A stretch of 64,000 bases of DNA from Nephrocerus scutellatus (GCA_947095585.1 OX352761.1:50704019-50768018); one strand, 5' to 3'. Counted from the stretch's first letter, positions 32,484 to 44,166 are shown. Notes: a model not told the origin generated them from the letters alone. Numbers and translations are program-made.

Positions 32484-33587
32484 CTGAGAGGCTTATAAAT
32501 ATAATAATCTTCTTACATATTTACCTATCTTCTTTCTTTCCTTTACTCCGCGGGGGAGCGAGCATAGGGCTTCTAAAAACTCCCGCCAACGAACTCGATA
32601 TAGTTTCCAGTGACGCGACGTGGACGCATGAGATAGGAGTTGTTATGCGAGAGGCTAAGGACATGACTGTCTATAATCGCGTCACCATCACCGTTTGTCT
32701 CCTATTTATTAACCTATGCTGACTCACAAATGCCTTTAATGAGATCGAATATAAACTTTTGAATTTTAGAAAGTAGTTTGGTAAAATGGATTTATGCACT
32801 CCAAACTAGCGCCAAAGGTTTGGGTTTCAATCTTATTGATTTCAAAAACATTTTTTTTTCTTTTGTTGTTTAGCGCGAAAAGCTTTATGGTGCTTTATGT
32901 ATTGATATTGATAATAGATAATAGAATAGGCAACGAAGCATGTTGTGCAGCATTGCATAATATTTTAGAAAATTTTTTGTTGTTATTGCTTCGTTTTTAC
33001 TTCTCGTGCTATTGACACATCCTGAGTGACGATTAGTTCAAACTCTGTAACTGGAATATCATATAAATTATGATATGATAGTTTCTGAAGTTTTCAATAC
33101 TGTAAATACTTGATTATTTTATTCGTTCTTGTTTTGTGTATTATATATTTACCTACATGCGAATAGTTCTGTTGAACTCGGTTGCGTAGACGGCTAAGCA
33201 TGTTGCCGAAAATATGCAAAAACACTGAAACAATCTGTTGTGGAAATAGACGATCGACGACACTAGAATGACAGTGAAAAATTAAAAGTCGAATTCCTTC
33301 TTCATCTACTCAGAACAACCGTGTAATAAATGGGTTGGCATAAGGGAATAGAGCAAATGCTTCGTTGTTTTTTTCGTTGGTTTTTGTCTATACTACGGAA
33401 TATCAAAGACATTAAATATATCTCAATTTCAAAAAACACCACTAGGTGTCTCAAATAAAATACATTTAATTTCAAACTAAAAATACATTTGTGAACATGG
33501 CATCTGTCCATAAGCGTAAGACATCTAGGTATTTATTTTCTTTGGGATTAGTGTTATAGGGTTTGGCGTCAAAGGCCTTGAGTCACT
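32484..33587. other. Spacer, possibly upstream part of the P-like remnant
   Basis: No further P-like exon was recognised. A GC-richer piece at 32545-32700 and AT-rich DNA after it carry no readable motif. Confidence 0.4.
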
Positions 33588-34118
33588 AAATGCGATGAAG
33601 TGCTAGCCTTAAGCGTGGGGAAGCAAGGATTTCTCTTCTTAACCACTTAATGCAAGGAAATACCAGCGTTAAGCGTGTGGACGTATTGGCAAGCATATCT
33701 CTCTTCAACCATCAAATGCGAGGAAATACTAGCATTAAGTGTGAGGAAGTAATCGCAAGGATATCTTTCTTAAACCATTCAATGCGAAGAATTACTAGCA
33801 TTAAGCGTGCGGACGTAATAGCAAGCATATCTCTCTTAAACCATTAAATGCCAGAAAGTACGAGCATTAAACGTGCGAACGTAATGGCAGGACTTCTCTA
33901 TTAAACCATTAAATGTGAGAAAATACTAGCGTTAAGCGTACGGACGTAATATCAAGGATATCTCTCTTAAACCATTAATTACTAGCGTTATGCGTGCGGA
34001 CGTAATGGCAAGGATATCTCCCTTAAACCATTAGAAGCAAGGAAATACTAGCGTTAAGTGTGAGAAGGTAATGGCAAGGATATCTCTCTTAAGCCATTAT
34101 ATACAAAGGAAATACTAG
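33588..34118 (+). repeat. 66-bp minisatellite, about eight units
   Basis: Diverged units of about 66 bp (aaatactagcattaagcgtg then cgtaatagcaagcatatctctc then ttaaaccattaaatgc). The translated 22-residue periodicity confirms the length. A 65-codon ORF inside it is an artefact. Confidence 0.88.
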
Positions 34119-34723
34119 ACGTGTTGCTAGCAGTACGAATCACAACAAAAAGACTGATTGTCAGAATTCCTGCCCTTTTATACTTTCCCAATCGGTTAAG
34201 AAAGTCATGTTAGTCATGATCCGCTGGACGATCAATTTCGTTCAATTCCCACGGTTGGTTCGAGATCTCGTTGTTGCTATACCCGAGTCAGACCCTTTGT
34301 ATTGCTTTTTTTGCGTAAAATCATCCGATTTTGTGTTGTTTGGTCCAGCTTGGTATATTGCTTTGTAGCGTGTCAGCGTGCTGTGGGTTGTCCAGCGCGG
34401 TATGTCGCTTTGTTGTTGTTGTTGCTCGTGTTGTTAGCAGATTCCTTTTATTTTGTGCTATCTCCCCCTAAACATTCTGTTCTCCCAAATATGTACAGAG
34501 TCGGCAGTTTTTCGTTGCTCGTGTTTTCTTTCTTTCTCCCATTTTGATGCATTTTTGTGGATGTTTTTATGCAATGTGGTGGGAGCGGTTAGAAATAAAA
34601 AGAGTTCTGTCTATATTTTCTCTAATAATAATTTGAGAGGCACATTTTGGTGTTTTAAAGTTTGTAATAGGGAATATAAGCCCTTAGAGTGTGGGAAAAA
34701 TTTGGGCGAACAAATGTTCCCTC
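34119..34723. other. Unassigned DNA, possible LTR-like segment
   Basis: Contains ccttttatactttccc (TATA-like) near 34180 and T/G-rich sequence after 34300. There is no paired copy in the window and no coding motif. Confidence 0.35.
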
Positions 34724-34785
34724 ACACCGTCCACCGCATCTCCTGGATTGCTGTTATGTCAGCATAATATTTCGACAGACCTGGA
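34724..34785 (-). mobile_element. Small RTE endonuclease fragment
   Basis: ccaccgcatctcctggattg ctgttatgtcagc matches the endonuclease region at 15950-15985 (the AIQEMRW coding stretch). Confidence 0.7.
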
Positions 34786-35154
34786 AGGTGCCGTTGTTGT
34801 AGAAATATTTACTAAAATGTAAATTGGTCTATTGGTGCATATCGTTGTTAAAGCATCACGCCTAAACAACTGAACATATTAAATCCATATTTACACCGTT
34901 ATATACTAATCTAATATTGTGTAATGGTCTGCGACTCTCTTTCTCATTTTCATTAATTATCTCCTGTCCGCTATTTCTAATCCAATTTATTCTTTCGTTG
35001 ACGACAGCGTTATGCCCTCCCCTCTTCGTCGCATGTGGAACTTGTACAGTAACGTATGTTAACCATGTTAAAAGAAATATCCAGGCTTTTCCCGCCTATC
35101 CTATAACCCATCCGTAATACCTGTGTCTCAACTCGAGCCCACGGGTCTATCATT

Positions 35155-35345
35155 TAGCCCATCTTTGGACGCACCAATTCAGAAGTTATTTCTATAGCTG
35201 CACAATAATTATGTGGAATGAATTGCTCGACTCTGTGTTTCCGCATCTATATGAGGAAAATATAAGACTCTCCTTTATTTCCTAACGCCCACGCTGTGAT
35301 AAGCATTATAAGGGTGCAAATCTCTTGAGCGTGTGTGCATTAAAA
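35155..35345 (+). pseudogene. LINE family B 3'-end fragment
   Basis: Plus strand reads the SFIAAQxxMWNELLDSVFPH type C-terminus and then the family 3' UTR (cctaacgcccacgctgtg, agcattataagggtgc), which matches the minus strand of the 129-bp repeats at 23.4 kb. Only the tail is present. Confidence 0.7.
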
Positions 35346-37016
35346 TTTTTGTTTAGAGTGTAACCTTTACGCGCTGTGGTTAAACTTTAACTTCTATTAC
35401 GTTGTAGCCGGTATTACGATTAAATTAAAATGCAAAAATAGTCCTACATACCGAACTTAACACAAACCTCATAAGAAATGGCTTATATCCCATTATTCAA
35501 GCTCCTAATGACCAGATCCCAGAATTTCTATAGGAATAAGTTTTATAGCCGCATCTTAGTCCTTCATACCGAATTTCATATGAATCGCTCAAGAAATTGC
35601 TTAGTTCCCAAAATTTCAGACCCTATTAGCCAGATCCCAGAATTTCCTTAGGAAAAAGTCTTAGAATCGCATCTTAGTCCTTCATACCGATATTCCAGAC
35701 CTTATTGGCCAAATCCCAGAATTTTCATAGGAACAATTCTTATTGTCGCATCTTAGTCCTACATATCGAATTTCATATGAATCGCTTGAGAAATGGCTTA
35801 GTTCCAAACTTCCAAAGCCTATTGGTCAAATCCCAGAATTTCATACGAATCGCTTGAGAAATGGCTTAGTTCCAAAAATTCTAGACCCTATAGGCCAGAT
35901 CTCAAAACTTCCATAAGAACAAGTCTAATAGTCTCATATTAGTCCTACATACCGAATTTAATACTACGAATCGCTTGAGAAATGGTTTAGTTCCCGAAAT
36001 TCCAGACCCTATTGGCCAGATCCCAGAATTTCCATAGGAACAAGTCTAATAGTCTCATCTTAGTCCTACATACCGAATTTCCAGAATTTCCATAGGAACA
36101 GTTATTATAGTCGCATCTTAGTCCTACATATCGAATTTTATATGAATCGCTTGAGAAATGGCTTAGTTCCCAATTTCCATAGGAACAAGTCTAATATTCA
36201 CATCTTAGTCCTACATATCAAATTTCATACGTATCGCTTGTGAAATGGCTTAGATCCCAAAATTCCAGACCCTATTGTTCAAATCCCAGAATTTCATACG
36301 AATCGCTTGAGAAATGGCTTAGTTCCAAAAATTCTAGACCCTATAGGCCAGATCTCAAAACTTCCATAAGAACAAGTCTAATAGTCTCATATTAGTCCTA
36401 CATACCGAATTTAATACTACGAATCGCTTGAGAAATGGTTTAGTTCCCGAAATTTCAGACCCTATTGGCCAGATCCCAGAATTTTCATAGGAACAAGTCT
36501 AATAGTCTCATCTTAGTCCTACATACTGAATTTCCAGAATTTCCATAGGAACAGTTATTATAGTCGCATCTTAGTCCTACATATCGAATTTTATATGAAT
36601 CGCTTGAGAAATGGCTTAGTTCCCAATTTCCATAGGAACAAGTCTAATATTCACATCTTAGTCCTACATATCAAATTTCATACGTATCGCTTGTGAAATG
36701 GCTTAGATCCCAAAATTCCAGACCCTATTGGTCAAATCCCAGAATTTCATACGAATCGCTTGAGAAATGGCTTAGTTCCAAAAATTCTAGACCCTATAGG
36801 CCAGATCTCAAAACTTCCATAAGAACAAGTCTAATAGTCTCATATTAGTCCTACATACCGGATTTAATACTACGAATCGCTTGAGAAATGGTTTAGTTCC
36901 CGAAATTCCAGACCCTATTGGCCAGATCCCAGAATTTCCATAGGAACAAGTCTAATAGTCTCATCTTAGTCCTACATACCGAATTTAATACTACGAATCG
37001 CTTGAGAAATGGTTTA
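35346..37016 (-). repeat. 117-bp satellite element, array 2, with 453-bp higher-order units
   Basis: Inverted orientation relative to array 1 (tcttagtcctacataccgaa, cgcttgagaaatggcttag). From about 35841 a composite unit repeats with an exact 453-bp offset (35841, 36294, 36747), a higher-order repeat built from diverged and truncated 117-bp monomers. The flank at 35345-35430 matches, inverted, the right flank of array 3 (54885-54965). Confidence 0.92.
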
Positions 37017-37300
37017 GATTAAGATATTTTTTATTAAACATTTCAGTAATATACAATTTTGACTTAAAACTAATCTTATAACTATTATTAATAAATGTCG
37101 GCTCAACAATAGGGGCCCGACGTATTTACATTGTCTTTTTTTTTGGATTGCTTATTACTAAACAATAATTTTGACTACTTAATCTACTACATGTTTATAT
37201 TTACAGGAATAAATTTTAAAATAAAATAAAAATGAAAAAAATATAAGACGGGGTATAAACAGGGCGATATTCAGCCTCTGTAATGTTGATTGCTGGCCTT

Positions 37301-37765
37301 CTAGTAGAAGGAGACGTCTTGATTATTAAAGATGTCGTCGAATCTAGCATCTGTGAATCCTCTGATGTGTATGTACCGGTGACTTGGCTCGGTTTCTTCG
37401 CTTCTCAGTCCTTGCATCTCAGGACTTGGATGAGTTTCCAATCCGTCGACGAATTTCCTCGCCATTTGGAACAAGTGGTCGGTTATTGGCAGCAGACCTG
37501 CTGCTTCGTGAAGTCTTGCAGTCGACACAAACTTATAGCTGTTTGGCACCCTCCAGAGTCCTGTACAGATCCTTAGTACCTTCCTTTCAAATAGGGAGAT
37601 CTTCTTCATCGTTGTTGGTGAGACGGTGAACCATATGGGATAGCCATAGGTTATCACTGGCCTGATGAGCTGCTTGTAGATGAGCAGCTTGGTGTTGTTG
37701 GACAGTCCGTTTCGTCTTCTTAGTAGCGGGTGCACCAAATGAAGAGCGTAGTTCGCTTTTTTCAT
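37301..37765 (-). pseudogene. LINE E ORF2 C-terminal region
   Basis: A 154-codon frame: MKKANYALHLVHPLLRRRNG, TKLLIYKQLIRPVITYGYPI, SLFERKVLRICTGLWRVPN and RYIHIRGFTDARFDDIF. The KANxAL / LLIYKxLIRPVxTYGxPxW / ERKVLR order is standard for the region after the RT thumb in Jockey/I-like LINEs. Between 37765 and 37990 other frames carry the intervening thumb (SRXLKINxTIN-type, LCFRVPATKT). The ORF ends at 37301, followed by about 280 bp of 3' UTR. Confidence 0.85.
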
Positions 37766-37990
37766 TGTTTTATCGATGTGAGAGTTAAACTTGAGCCTCT
37801 CAGTAAAGTTGATTCCCAGGTACTTAGTCTCTGACTTGGTGTTTATTGTCGTGTTATCCGGAAGGTTAATTTTTAAGGCTCTGCACCGACTTGCGATTTT
37901 TCTTATCCTTGTTTTGGTTGCTGGTACTCGGAAGCAGATGAGTTCCGTTTTGTTGGCGTTGATCTTAAGTCCCCACTTCAGATAGTACTC

Positions 37991-38512
37991 TCAAAGATTT
38001 CGGAGGTGTTCCTCCACTGTTCGGGCAGCTATCTCAGGAAAGCGGGAAACGGCATACGTGATGGAGTCATCCGCGAAAAGCATGGTCCTTGTTCCAGCTG
38101 TATTGGTGGGTTGATCCGCCGTGAAGATGCTAAATAGGACTGGTCCAAGTCTGGAGCCTTGGGGAACTCCAGCTTTAATCCTTTTCCTTGTCGAGAGGCT
38201 GCCATACACCTGTACAAAAAAGACCCTGTTAAAAAGAAAATTTTTAATTATTTTCACAATATAATTGGGGAAACCAAATCGAATAAGTTTGTACAGAAGC
38301 CCGTTTGTCCAGACGCTATCGAAAGCTTTTTCGATGTCTAACAAACAGGCTACTGTACTACTTTTGACATTCAGTCCTCGAGTGACGTCACTGTGAAGCT
38401 TCATCAGAGGGTGCAGCGTAGAGTGCTTTTCTCGAAAGCCGAACTGAAAGGAAGGAATTAGATTTCTTTCCGAGCAATACGCATTGATCTTTTTACGGAT
38501 CAAAGACTCCAA
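37991..38512 (-). pseudogene. LINE E reverse transcriptase palm
   Basis: A 173-codon frame with SLIRKKINAYCSERNLIPSF, QFGFREKHSTLHPLMKLHSD, CLLDIEKAFDSVWTNGLLYK (first Asp), IKAGVPQGSRLGPVLFSIFT and TMLFADDSITYA (FADD). All key residues of the catalytic centre visible here are intact. One frame break separates it from the fingers at 38576. It is closely similar in wording to LINE D. Confidence 0.9.
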
Positions 38513-38575
38513 TACTTTACTGATACAACACAGTAAAGCTATGGGGCGGTAACCAGTTACACTGGAGCGGTCGGT

Positions 38576-39240
38576 TTACTTCGGTACTGGTACTACTTTG
38601 GCTACCTTCCAGTTGTCTGGAAAGTATCCATTGTTAAGGCAATTATTGAATATGATGGTTAACATCAAAATTGCCATACCCGGTAGCTTTTTAAGCAGGA
38701 AATTTGAAATCCGGTCAGTGCCCAATGATTTTTTAGAGTTTCCATTCATAATTAAATCACTGACAACAGCTGTCCCTGTAAACATATCCACGTCTGCGGG
38801 TGCGTTTGCGGGATTGTCATCGCTGAATCGCACTTCAAAATTTCTTGGGGAAGTGGTGTCTTCCACAAGACTTTCAACTTGCTCTATGAATTCTGGAAGA
38901 TGAGTTGGTGGTCGGTCTGTAAAGCTCCTTTCGAAATGACAGGCAAAGGCTTCGGCTTTTTCAACAGAACTGGATGCTACTTGCTCTCCAAACGTGATAC
39001 TTTCTGGAATAGAAATACGTTTTCCGATCACAGAATTCAGCTTTTTAAAAGCATCCGGGCCTGGTTAGATGTTCTGAAGTCGTTTGGTGAGTTCATCTTC
39101 CTGGTAACTTCGCACAGCTTGACGAAGCATGATTACTGTTGTACAACGCAGTTGCGAAAATACAGACTGATATTCGTCATTAGCTGTGTTTAGAGTCCTG
39201 TTAAAGATCCTCTGAAGGCGTTTTCTTAGCCTTTGCTTGT
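38576..39240 (-). pseudogene. LINE E linker and RT fingers
   Basis: The 38576-39031 frame has KAEAFACHFERSFTDRPPTH, DLIMNGNSKKSLGTDRISNF and NNGYFPDNWKVAKVVPVPK. Upstream to 39240 other frames give KRLQRIFNRTLNTANDEYQS and LTKRLQNI. The endonuclease is absent, so the copy is 5'-truncated within the linker, as is usual for incomplete target-primed reverse transcription. Confidence 0.85.
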
Positions 39241-39242
39241 GA

Positions 39243-39292
39243 GCTTGAGAAATGGTTTATTTCCCGAATTTCCAGACCCTATTGGCCAGATC
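39243..39292 (-). repeat. 117-bp satellite remnant beyond LINE E
   Basis: gcttgagaaatggtttattt ... cagaccctattggccagatc continues the satellite interrupted at 37016. Confidence 0.85.
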
Positions 39293-39617
39293 ACGAAACA
39301 GTCACTTTCGTCTATGGGCGTATGAAAAAGAATTAACTTATTAAACTCAAAAGTTTATTAAAAAATCGCCAATTCAGCAAGAATATTGCGGTCATCGATT
39401 AAACTAAAAGATTCACATCGGGAAATTTCATATTTTTTGTGAATTTTGGCACATTTTCTAATATTATGTAGATGTCACGTAAATCGCAAAGATAAGGTAA
39501 TAGATAAGGTAGTTTATACAAACTAATTTCTTATCATATACCGCTCCCAGTGCGGATATGATCTTACATCCGTCTCAAAATAATTTCAGTTACCCCCTAG
39601 TCGCGCCTAAAAAAGTT

Positions 39618-39945
39618 TAAATTCAAAAAGTGTGCGTGGACTTATATACGCGTGTTAGAAGTTATATTTCTTTGGCGTGATTGAAAGATTTAAGGTTAAT
39701 ATGCATGATAAAATCTCTACGAGTAGAATGATAAGAGCTGCACAATAATTATGTGGAATCAATTGTCCGATTATGTGTTTCCACATCTGTTGGAGGAAAA
39801 TATGAGACTCTCCTTTATTTCCTAAAAAGTTTGCGTGGACTTGTATGCACGCGTTTGAAGTTATACTTCTTTGGTGTGATTCAAAGATTAAAGGTTGATA
39901 TACATGCTAAAATCGTAACTAATGATAAGAGCAGTGAAGGGAGAT
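39618..39945 (+). repeat. About 205-bp direct repeat around a LINE B fragment
   Basis: gtgcgtggacttatatacgc at 39632 and tttgcgtggacttgtatgca at about 39828 start two similar segments of about 90 bp. Between them (39732-39822) is a LINE B C-terminal fragment (aattatgtggaatcaattgt, ctcctttatttcct) like that at 35195. Apart from this, 39293-39617 holds nothing I recognise. Confidence 0.7.
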
Positions 39946-40245
39946 AGTAAATACGACACATGAAATTTTATCGCACGACACGACACAGTACAATGGTTAA
40001 GTTCACTACAAAAAGAAATGTCACAACTGGATAAAAAAAAGAATGTTATATTATATACCCGGCGTTGCCAAGGTATTTATTCATCCCAATCTTCTATTAG
40101 GCAGGGGTAGAAAAAAGAATGATATCTAACTATAAGGTAAAATTTCAGTTTTTATTAACAAAATTTATTTAAAAAAATATATTTGAAATTATAGCTATAG
40201 TGTTCAAATTATAAAATAAAATTAAATAAACCTAAATAAAATTAT

Positions 40246-40735
40246 TTAAAAACAATACTTGGTTGTATACAATGTTTTTAGTTTCCCCTTCAAGAGCAAG
40301 AATAAATAAATTCTTAGGTCAACCCAACCCAGAGCAGGAAAAATAAAGTTTTCCGTGGGAAAAACATGGCGATGTGGTGGCAATCCAGACGAATTAAGTG
40401 ATTTTAGGAACTCAGTTAGATAATTAACTTCTTGATCAGTATCTACGACGGTATCGATACACTTATATTCAGTGGCTATGCCTATTAACATGGGAAGTAT
40501 TTGATTGTTTACTTCGTGGGTGTCTCCATTTTTAGTAGCAAGAATGGCCCCTTATTGCAACCGGTACAAAATGTGACAGTTTTGAAAAACAGCCGGATAA
40601 GTAGAATTTATTAGTTCTGCACAGATTTCAAAAATCGATGTCAATTTAATATAACCATAAAACACGGCTACTAATCTATCTTTTCCAATTTAAAGTAGGG
40701 GCGACAATGTCCTCACCCCCAAATTCGTCGCCAAA
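40246..40735 (-). pseudogene. Helitron PIF1-like helicase remnant
   Basis: The minus strand reads CAELINSTYP, then GAILATKNGDTHEVNNQILP, VNYLTEFLKSLNSSGLPPHR and, after an internal deletion and a shift, HVFSHGKLYFSCSGLG, NLFILALEGETKNIVYNQVL. These match the end of Helitron Rep/helicase proteins (RAILAPKN, YPxEFLNSLNPSGLPPHxL, PVFSHGQLYVACSRVGxPxNLF, KTKNVVYxEVL). The deletion removes the helicase motifs that normally separate LPPH from VFSHGQ. No Rep (HUH) domain was found. A candidate Helitron 3' end (ggcaacgccgggtatata on the minus strand) lies at about 40055. Confidence 0.8.
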
Positions 40736-40780
40736 TGGTCGCCGAGTACCATTCTAAATACCACTATTCATCTCAGTGGC

Positions 40781-41395
40781 CCCGAGAACTATTGAATGGA
40801 CACTAATATCGGTCATCCCATCTGGTATCATCCCCATCCCCCTACAGCTGTCTTACCATACCCATTTAACACAGGGACCCTGAAAACTATAGAATCGACA
40901 CTTGGTCAACCACCCCTCAGTTATCGACCCCATCCCCTAGAGCTGTCTTACGATCACCATTTAACTCAGCGACCCCGAAAACCATAGAGTCGACTCTAAT
41001 ATCGGTCCCCCGTTATCGCCCCCATCCTCCTAGAGCTGTCTTACCGTCACCATTCAACTCAGCGACCCAGAAAACCATAGAATCGACACTGATATCGGTC
41101 ACCGCCCCTTCACCACCTCAGTTAGCGACCCCACACCCTAGAACTATCATACCATTCAACTCAGCGACCCCGAAAACCATAGAATCGACACCATCTCCTC
41201 CCACAGTTATCGACCCTATCCCCCTATAACTCTCTTACCATCACCATTCAACTCAGCGGCCCCGAAAACCATTGAATCGACACTGATATCGGTCACCGCC
41301 CCTTCACCACCTCAGTTAGCGACCCTACCCCCCTAGAGCTGTCTTACCATCACCATTCAACTCAGAGACCCCGAAAACCATAGAATCGATATTAA
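40781..41395 (+). repeat. GC-rich minisatellite, about 100-bp units, seven copies
   Basis: Units centred on ccccgaaaaccatagaatcg at 40781, 40878, 40973, 41066, 41168, 41261 and 41369, with spacing 93-108 bp; each also has ctagagctgtcttacc and tcaccattcaactcag. It is C-rich on this strand, unlike its AT-rich surroundings. No homologue elsewhere in the window. Confidence 0.88.
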
Positions 41396-41803
41396 AATTG
41401 CACGGATATTGTTCATCAAGCGTGAATACTGCTATTGCTGTATACCATCAAAACAAAGTCATCATCTCGTAACGTTACCGCAGATTCGGGCACAAAAAAG
41501 CAGTTTCGTTAAAAAGTATTTTTATTTTCAGCTTTTCAATTTTTTAAAAAAATTATTTGATTTGAGTAGTTTTTAGAAGTAGAATTTTTATTGACTTTCT
41601 GTCTCAGTAGCTTTGCGTGCCTTTTTCGTTTGTTAGGCCTGGTCTACAAACGAATCAGTAACGTTTTGACTGTTGAGTGGTTGGTTCGTTGAAATTCTTC
41701 TTATTATTGTTATTTTTAATATTTTTGATTTTTTATTATATTCCTATCTTATTTTACGTATATTTTCATCATCTTGACGGGTTCGGTATTTTTAATTTGT
41801 AAA

Positions 41804-42389
41804 ATGAACTCTTATTTGAAATTCATTTCACAAATATTCGCGGCATTAAAAGTAATTTTAACTCGATCGTAGCACATCTTGACGCGAATAAACCTGCGGT
41901 TCTAAGTTTATGTGAATCGCAGGCCTCTTATATGGGTACCCCAAATGATTTTCATTGTCCGGGGTATTCTCGTGTCGACTGTTTGGTTCCACATCGTGGG
42001 GTTGTTTTATACGAGATGACATCAGTTTTAGTGTACCTAATTTTAATATTCCAAACAGTAATCCCATGTTCAATACGATATGGATTGAAATTGCTATTTG
42101 TTCCCTTTATCGTAGTCCTAATTTGTCACCTGATGACACTAATATTGAGTTTAATTACTTATCAGACACTATAGACAAGATTTACCAATCATCACCAACA
42201 TCAGAATTGGTAGTCTTAGGTGATTTTAATGTCCACAATGATTCATGGTTGACCTATTTGAATGGTATAAATCGATCTGGTGAAACCGCTGAACTATTTT
42301 CAAATGTTAATCTTTCCACCCAACTCGTTGATAAGCCAACTAGGTATCCCGATACTTTAGATTTATTTCTTACTACTATGCCAGATTAA
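41804..42389 (+). pseudogene. LINE A endonuclease, first part
   Basis: Starts NELLFEIHFTNIRGIKSNFN, then KPAVLSLCESQASYMG (LSLCESQ, the Glu motif). After a shift near 42005 come IRDDISFSVPNFNIPNS, ICSLYRSPNLSPDD, VVLGDFNVHNDSWLTYLN (catalytic GDFN-HN) and LSTQLVDKPTRYPDT. An AP-like endonuclease that would nick the target is recognised by these motifs. The copy of the GDFN segment here lacks 21 bp found in the following repeats. Confidence 0.85.
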
Positions 42390-42935
42390 TATTTAATTGA
42401 TGTATCTGCTCCATTAGGTCTTTCTGACCATGCTTTGGTAGTTTGGGTAATTTTAATGTCCACAATGATTCATGGTTGACCTATTTGAATGGTATAGATC
42501 GATCTGGTGAAACCGCTGAACTATTTTCAAATGTTAATCTTTCCACCCAACTCGTTGATAAGCCAACTAGGTATCCCGATACTACTGGTCAATCACCTCA
42601 CCTTTTAGATTTATTTCTTACAACTATGCCAGATTAATATTTAATTGATGTATCTGCTCCATTAGGTCTTTCTGACCATGCTTTGGTAGTTTGGGTAATT
42701 TTAATGTCCACAATGATTCATGGTTGACCTATTCGAATGGTAGAGATCGATCTGGTGAAACCGCTGAACTATTTTCAAATGTTAATCTTTTCACCCAACT
42801 CGTTGATAAGCCAACTAGGTATCCCGATACTACTGGTCAATCACCTCACCTTTTAGATTTATTTCTTACTACTATGCCAGATTAATGTTCAATTGATGTA
42901 TCTGCTCCATTAGGTCTTTCTGACCATGCTTTGGT
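42211..42935 (+). repeat. Tandem triplication inside the endonuclease
   Basis: The GDFNVHNDSWLTY segment occurs at about 42218, 42445 and 42693 (offsets 227 and 248 bp). Copies 2 and 3 keep TGQSPHLL, which copy 1 lacks. Each copy ends with gatgtatctgctccattagg and tctttctgaccatgctttgg (the SDHALV motif), then restarts. Confidence 0.93.
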
Positions 42936-44166
42936 AGTAGCCAAATTTTCATTAACACCAGCCCTTATAGAGCCTACAAGTAAAAGGCTACTCTGGCACT
43001 ATAAAAATGCTAACTGGGAGCTCCTGAACCAATTTTATAGCTCATTTGATTGGTCAACCTGTTTTTCCAGCAATAATGCTGATGAAGCATCGCAACTAAG
43101 AACATCAACCATTTTGCTAGGAATGAAAAATTGCATTCCTTCTGCATTTAAAAAGAAAAATACTCAGAAATAAAGGGTTTAAAGAACATTGCAGGTCAGC
43201 AGTCGCGTGTAAAAAAGCAGCCCATTTGGACTACGTTAATTGCACTTCTGAAGAAAACCTTGTAAAGTTTAGAATAGCTAGAAATAGATCAAACGCTATA
43301 TTGAAAAGGTCCAAAATAATATATGACCTTAAGATTCGAGATAGCATGCTATAAATTTTGGATTCTGATTCAAACAGTCGAAGCTTTTGGTCGTTTGCTG
43401 CATTGGTTAAAAGAAACTTTGCAGACAATACTTCGTCTATTCCTTCATTTCATAATGGTATTCATTATAGAACTGATAATGAGAAAGCTAATCTCTTAGC
43501 TTCTCATTTCGCTGGTGCGTCTACCCTTCCTTTAACTAACCAAAGCCTCCCAATTCTCCCAAATCTAGGCCCAGGTATGTCTAAAATCTATTTTCGGAAA
43601 CGGGTTGTTTCAAAGATTCTGAAAGAACTTGACCCCAATAAAGCGACTGGCCCCGACGGTATTCCGCCATTAGTATTGAAAAGTTGTCATGTTGGCAAAA
43701 CCGTGATAATACTTTGGTGATAAATCGGCACCAACGAACTACCGACCTATTGCTTTGTTGTCGGTTCTATCGAAGGTAATGGAATCTATCGTTAATTTCA
43801 GACTAATGAACTATCTGGATTCGAATGTTCTTTTATCCGATGTACAGTATGGATTTCGTAAAAATCGCTCTTCAGGTGAACTCATGACATGCATGACTAA
43901 TTGTTTGGAGCGAAGCATTGAAAACCTAGGTGAATCAATCATTATTTCCTTAGATATTTCTAATGCTTTTGATAGAGTATGGCACGGTTGTCTTATTAAT
44001 AAGATCCGTGCGCTGAACTTACACTCCTCTCTCATTGCATGAATTGAGAATTATTTATTGAACCGTAAAATAAAAGTTGTATTAAATGGTATATCTTCAG
44101 CTTCACATGGGATCAATGCTAGCGTACCTCAAGGGTCATCCTTGTCGCCCACGCTCTTCTTGATAT
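42900..44166 (+). pseudogene. LINE A linker and reverse transcriptase, first part
   Basis: From the endonuclease SDHALVVAKFSLTPALIEP through a linker (KRLLWHYKNANWELLNQFYS; SRSFWSFAALVKRNFADNTS) to RT fingers ELDPNKATGPDGIPPLVLKS. A deletion and frame changes follow near 43690-43740, then SVLSKVMESIVNFRLMNYLD, VQYGFRKNRSSGELMTCMTN, ISLDISNAFDRVWHG (first Asp) and SVPQGSSLSPTLF. The coding sequence stops exactly where the solo LTR begins at 44167 and resumes after it. Confidence 0.88.

Larger units (their letters stand above)
37017..39242 (-). mobile_element. LINE family E inserted in satellite, 17-bp target-site duplication
   Basis: The 17-bp word gcttgagaaatggttta lies at both ends (37000-37016 and 39243-39259) and the satellite phase continues across the insert. 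The element is 5'-truncated before RT. On the minus strand the 3' end carries an AATAAA close to the end instead of a long poly(A). Most RT blocks are well preserved. Confidence 0.85.

Noticed and set aside
33650..33847. 65-codon repetitive ORF
   Set aside because: Translation of the 66-bp minisatellite; neighbouring units are not open.
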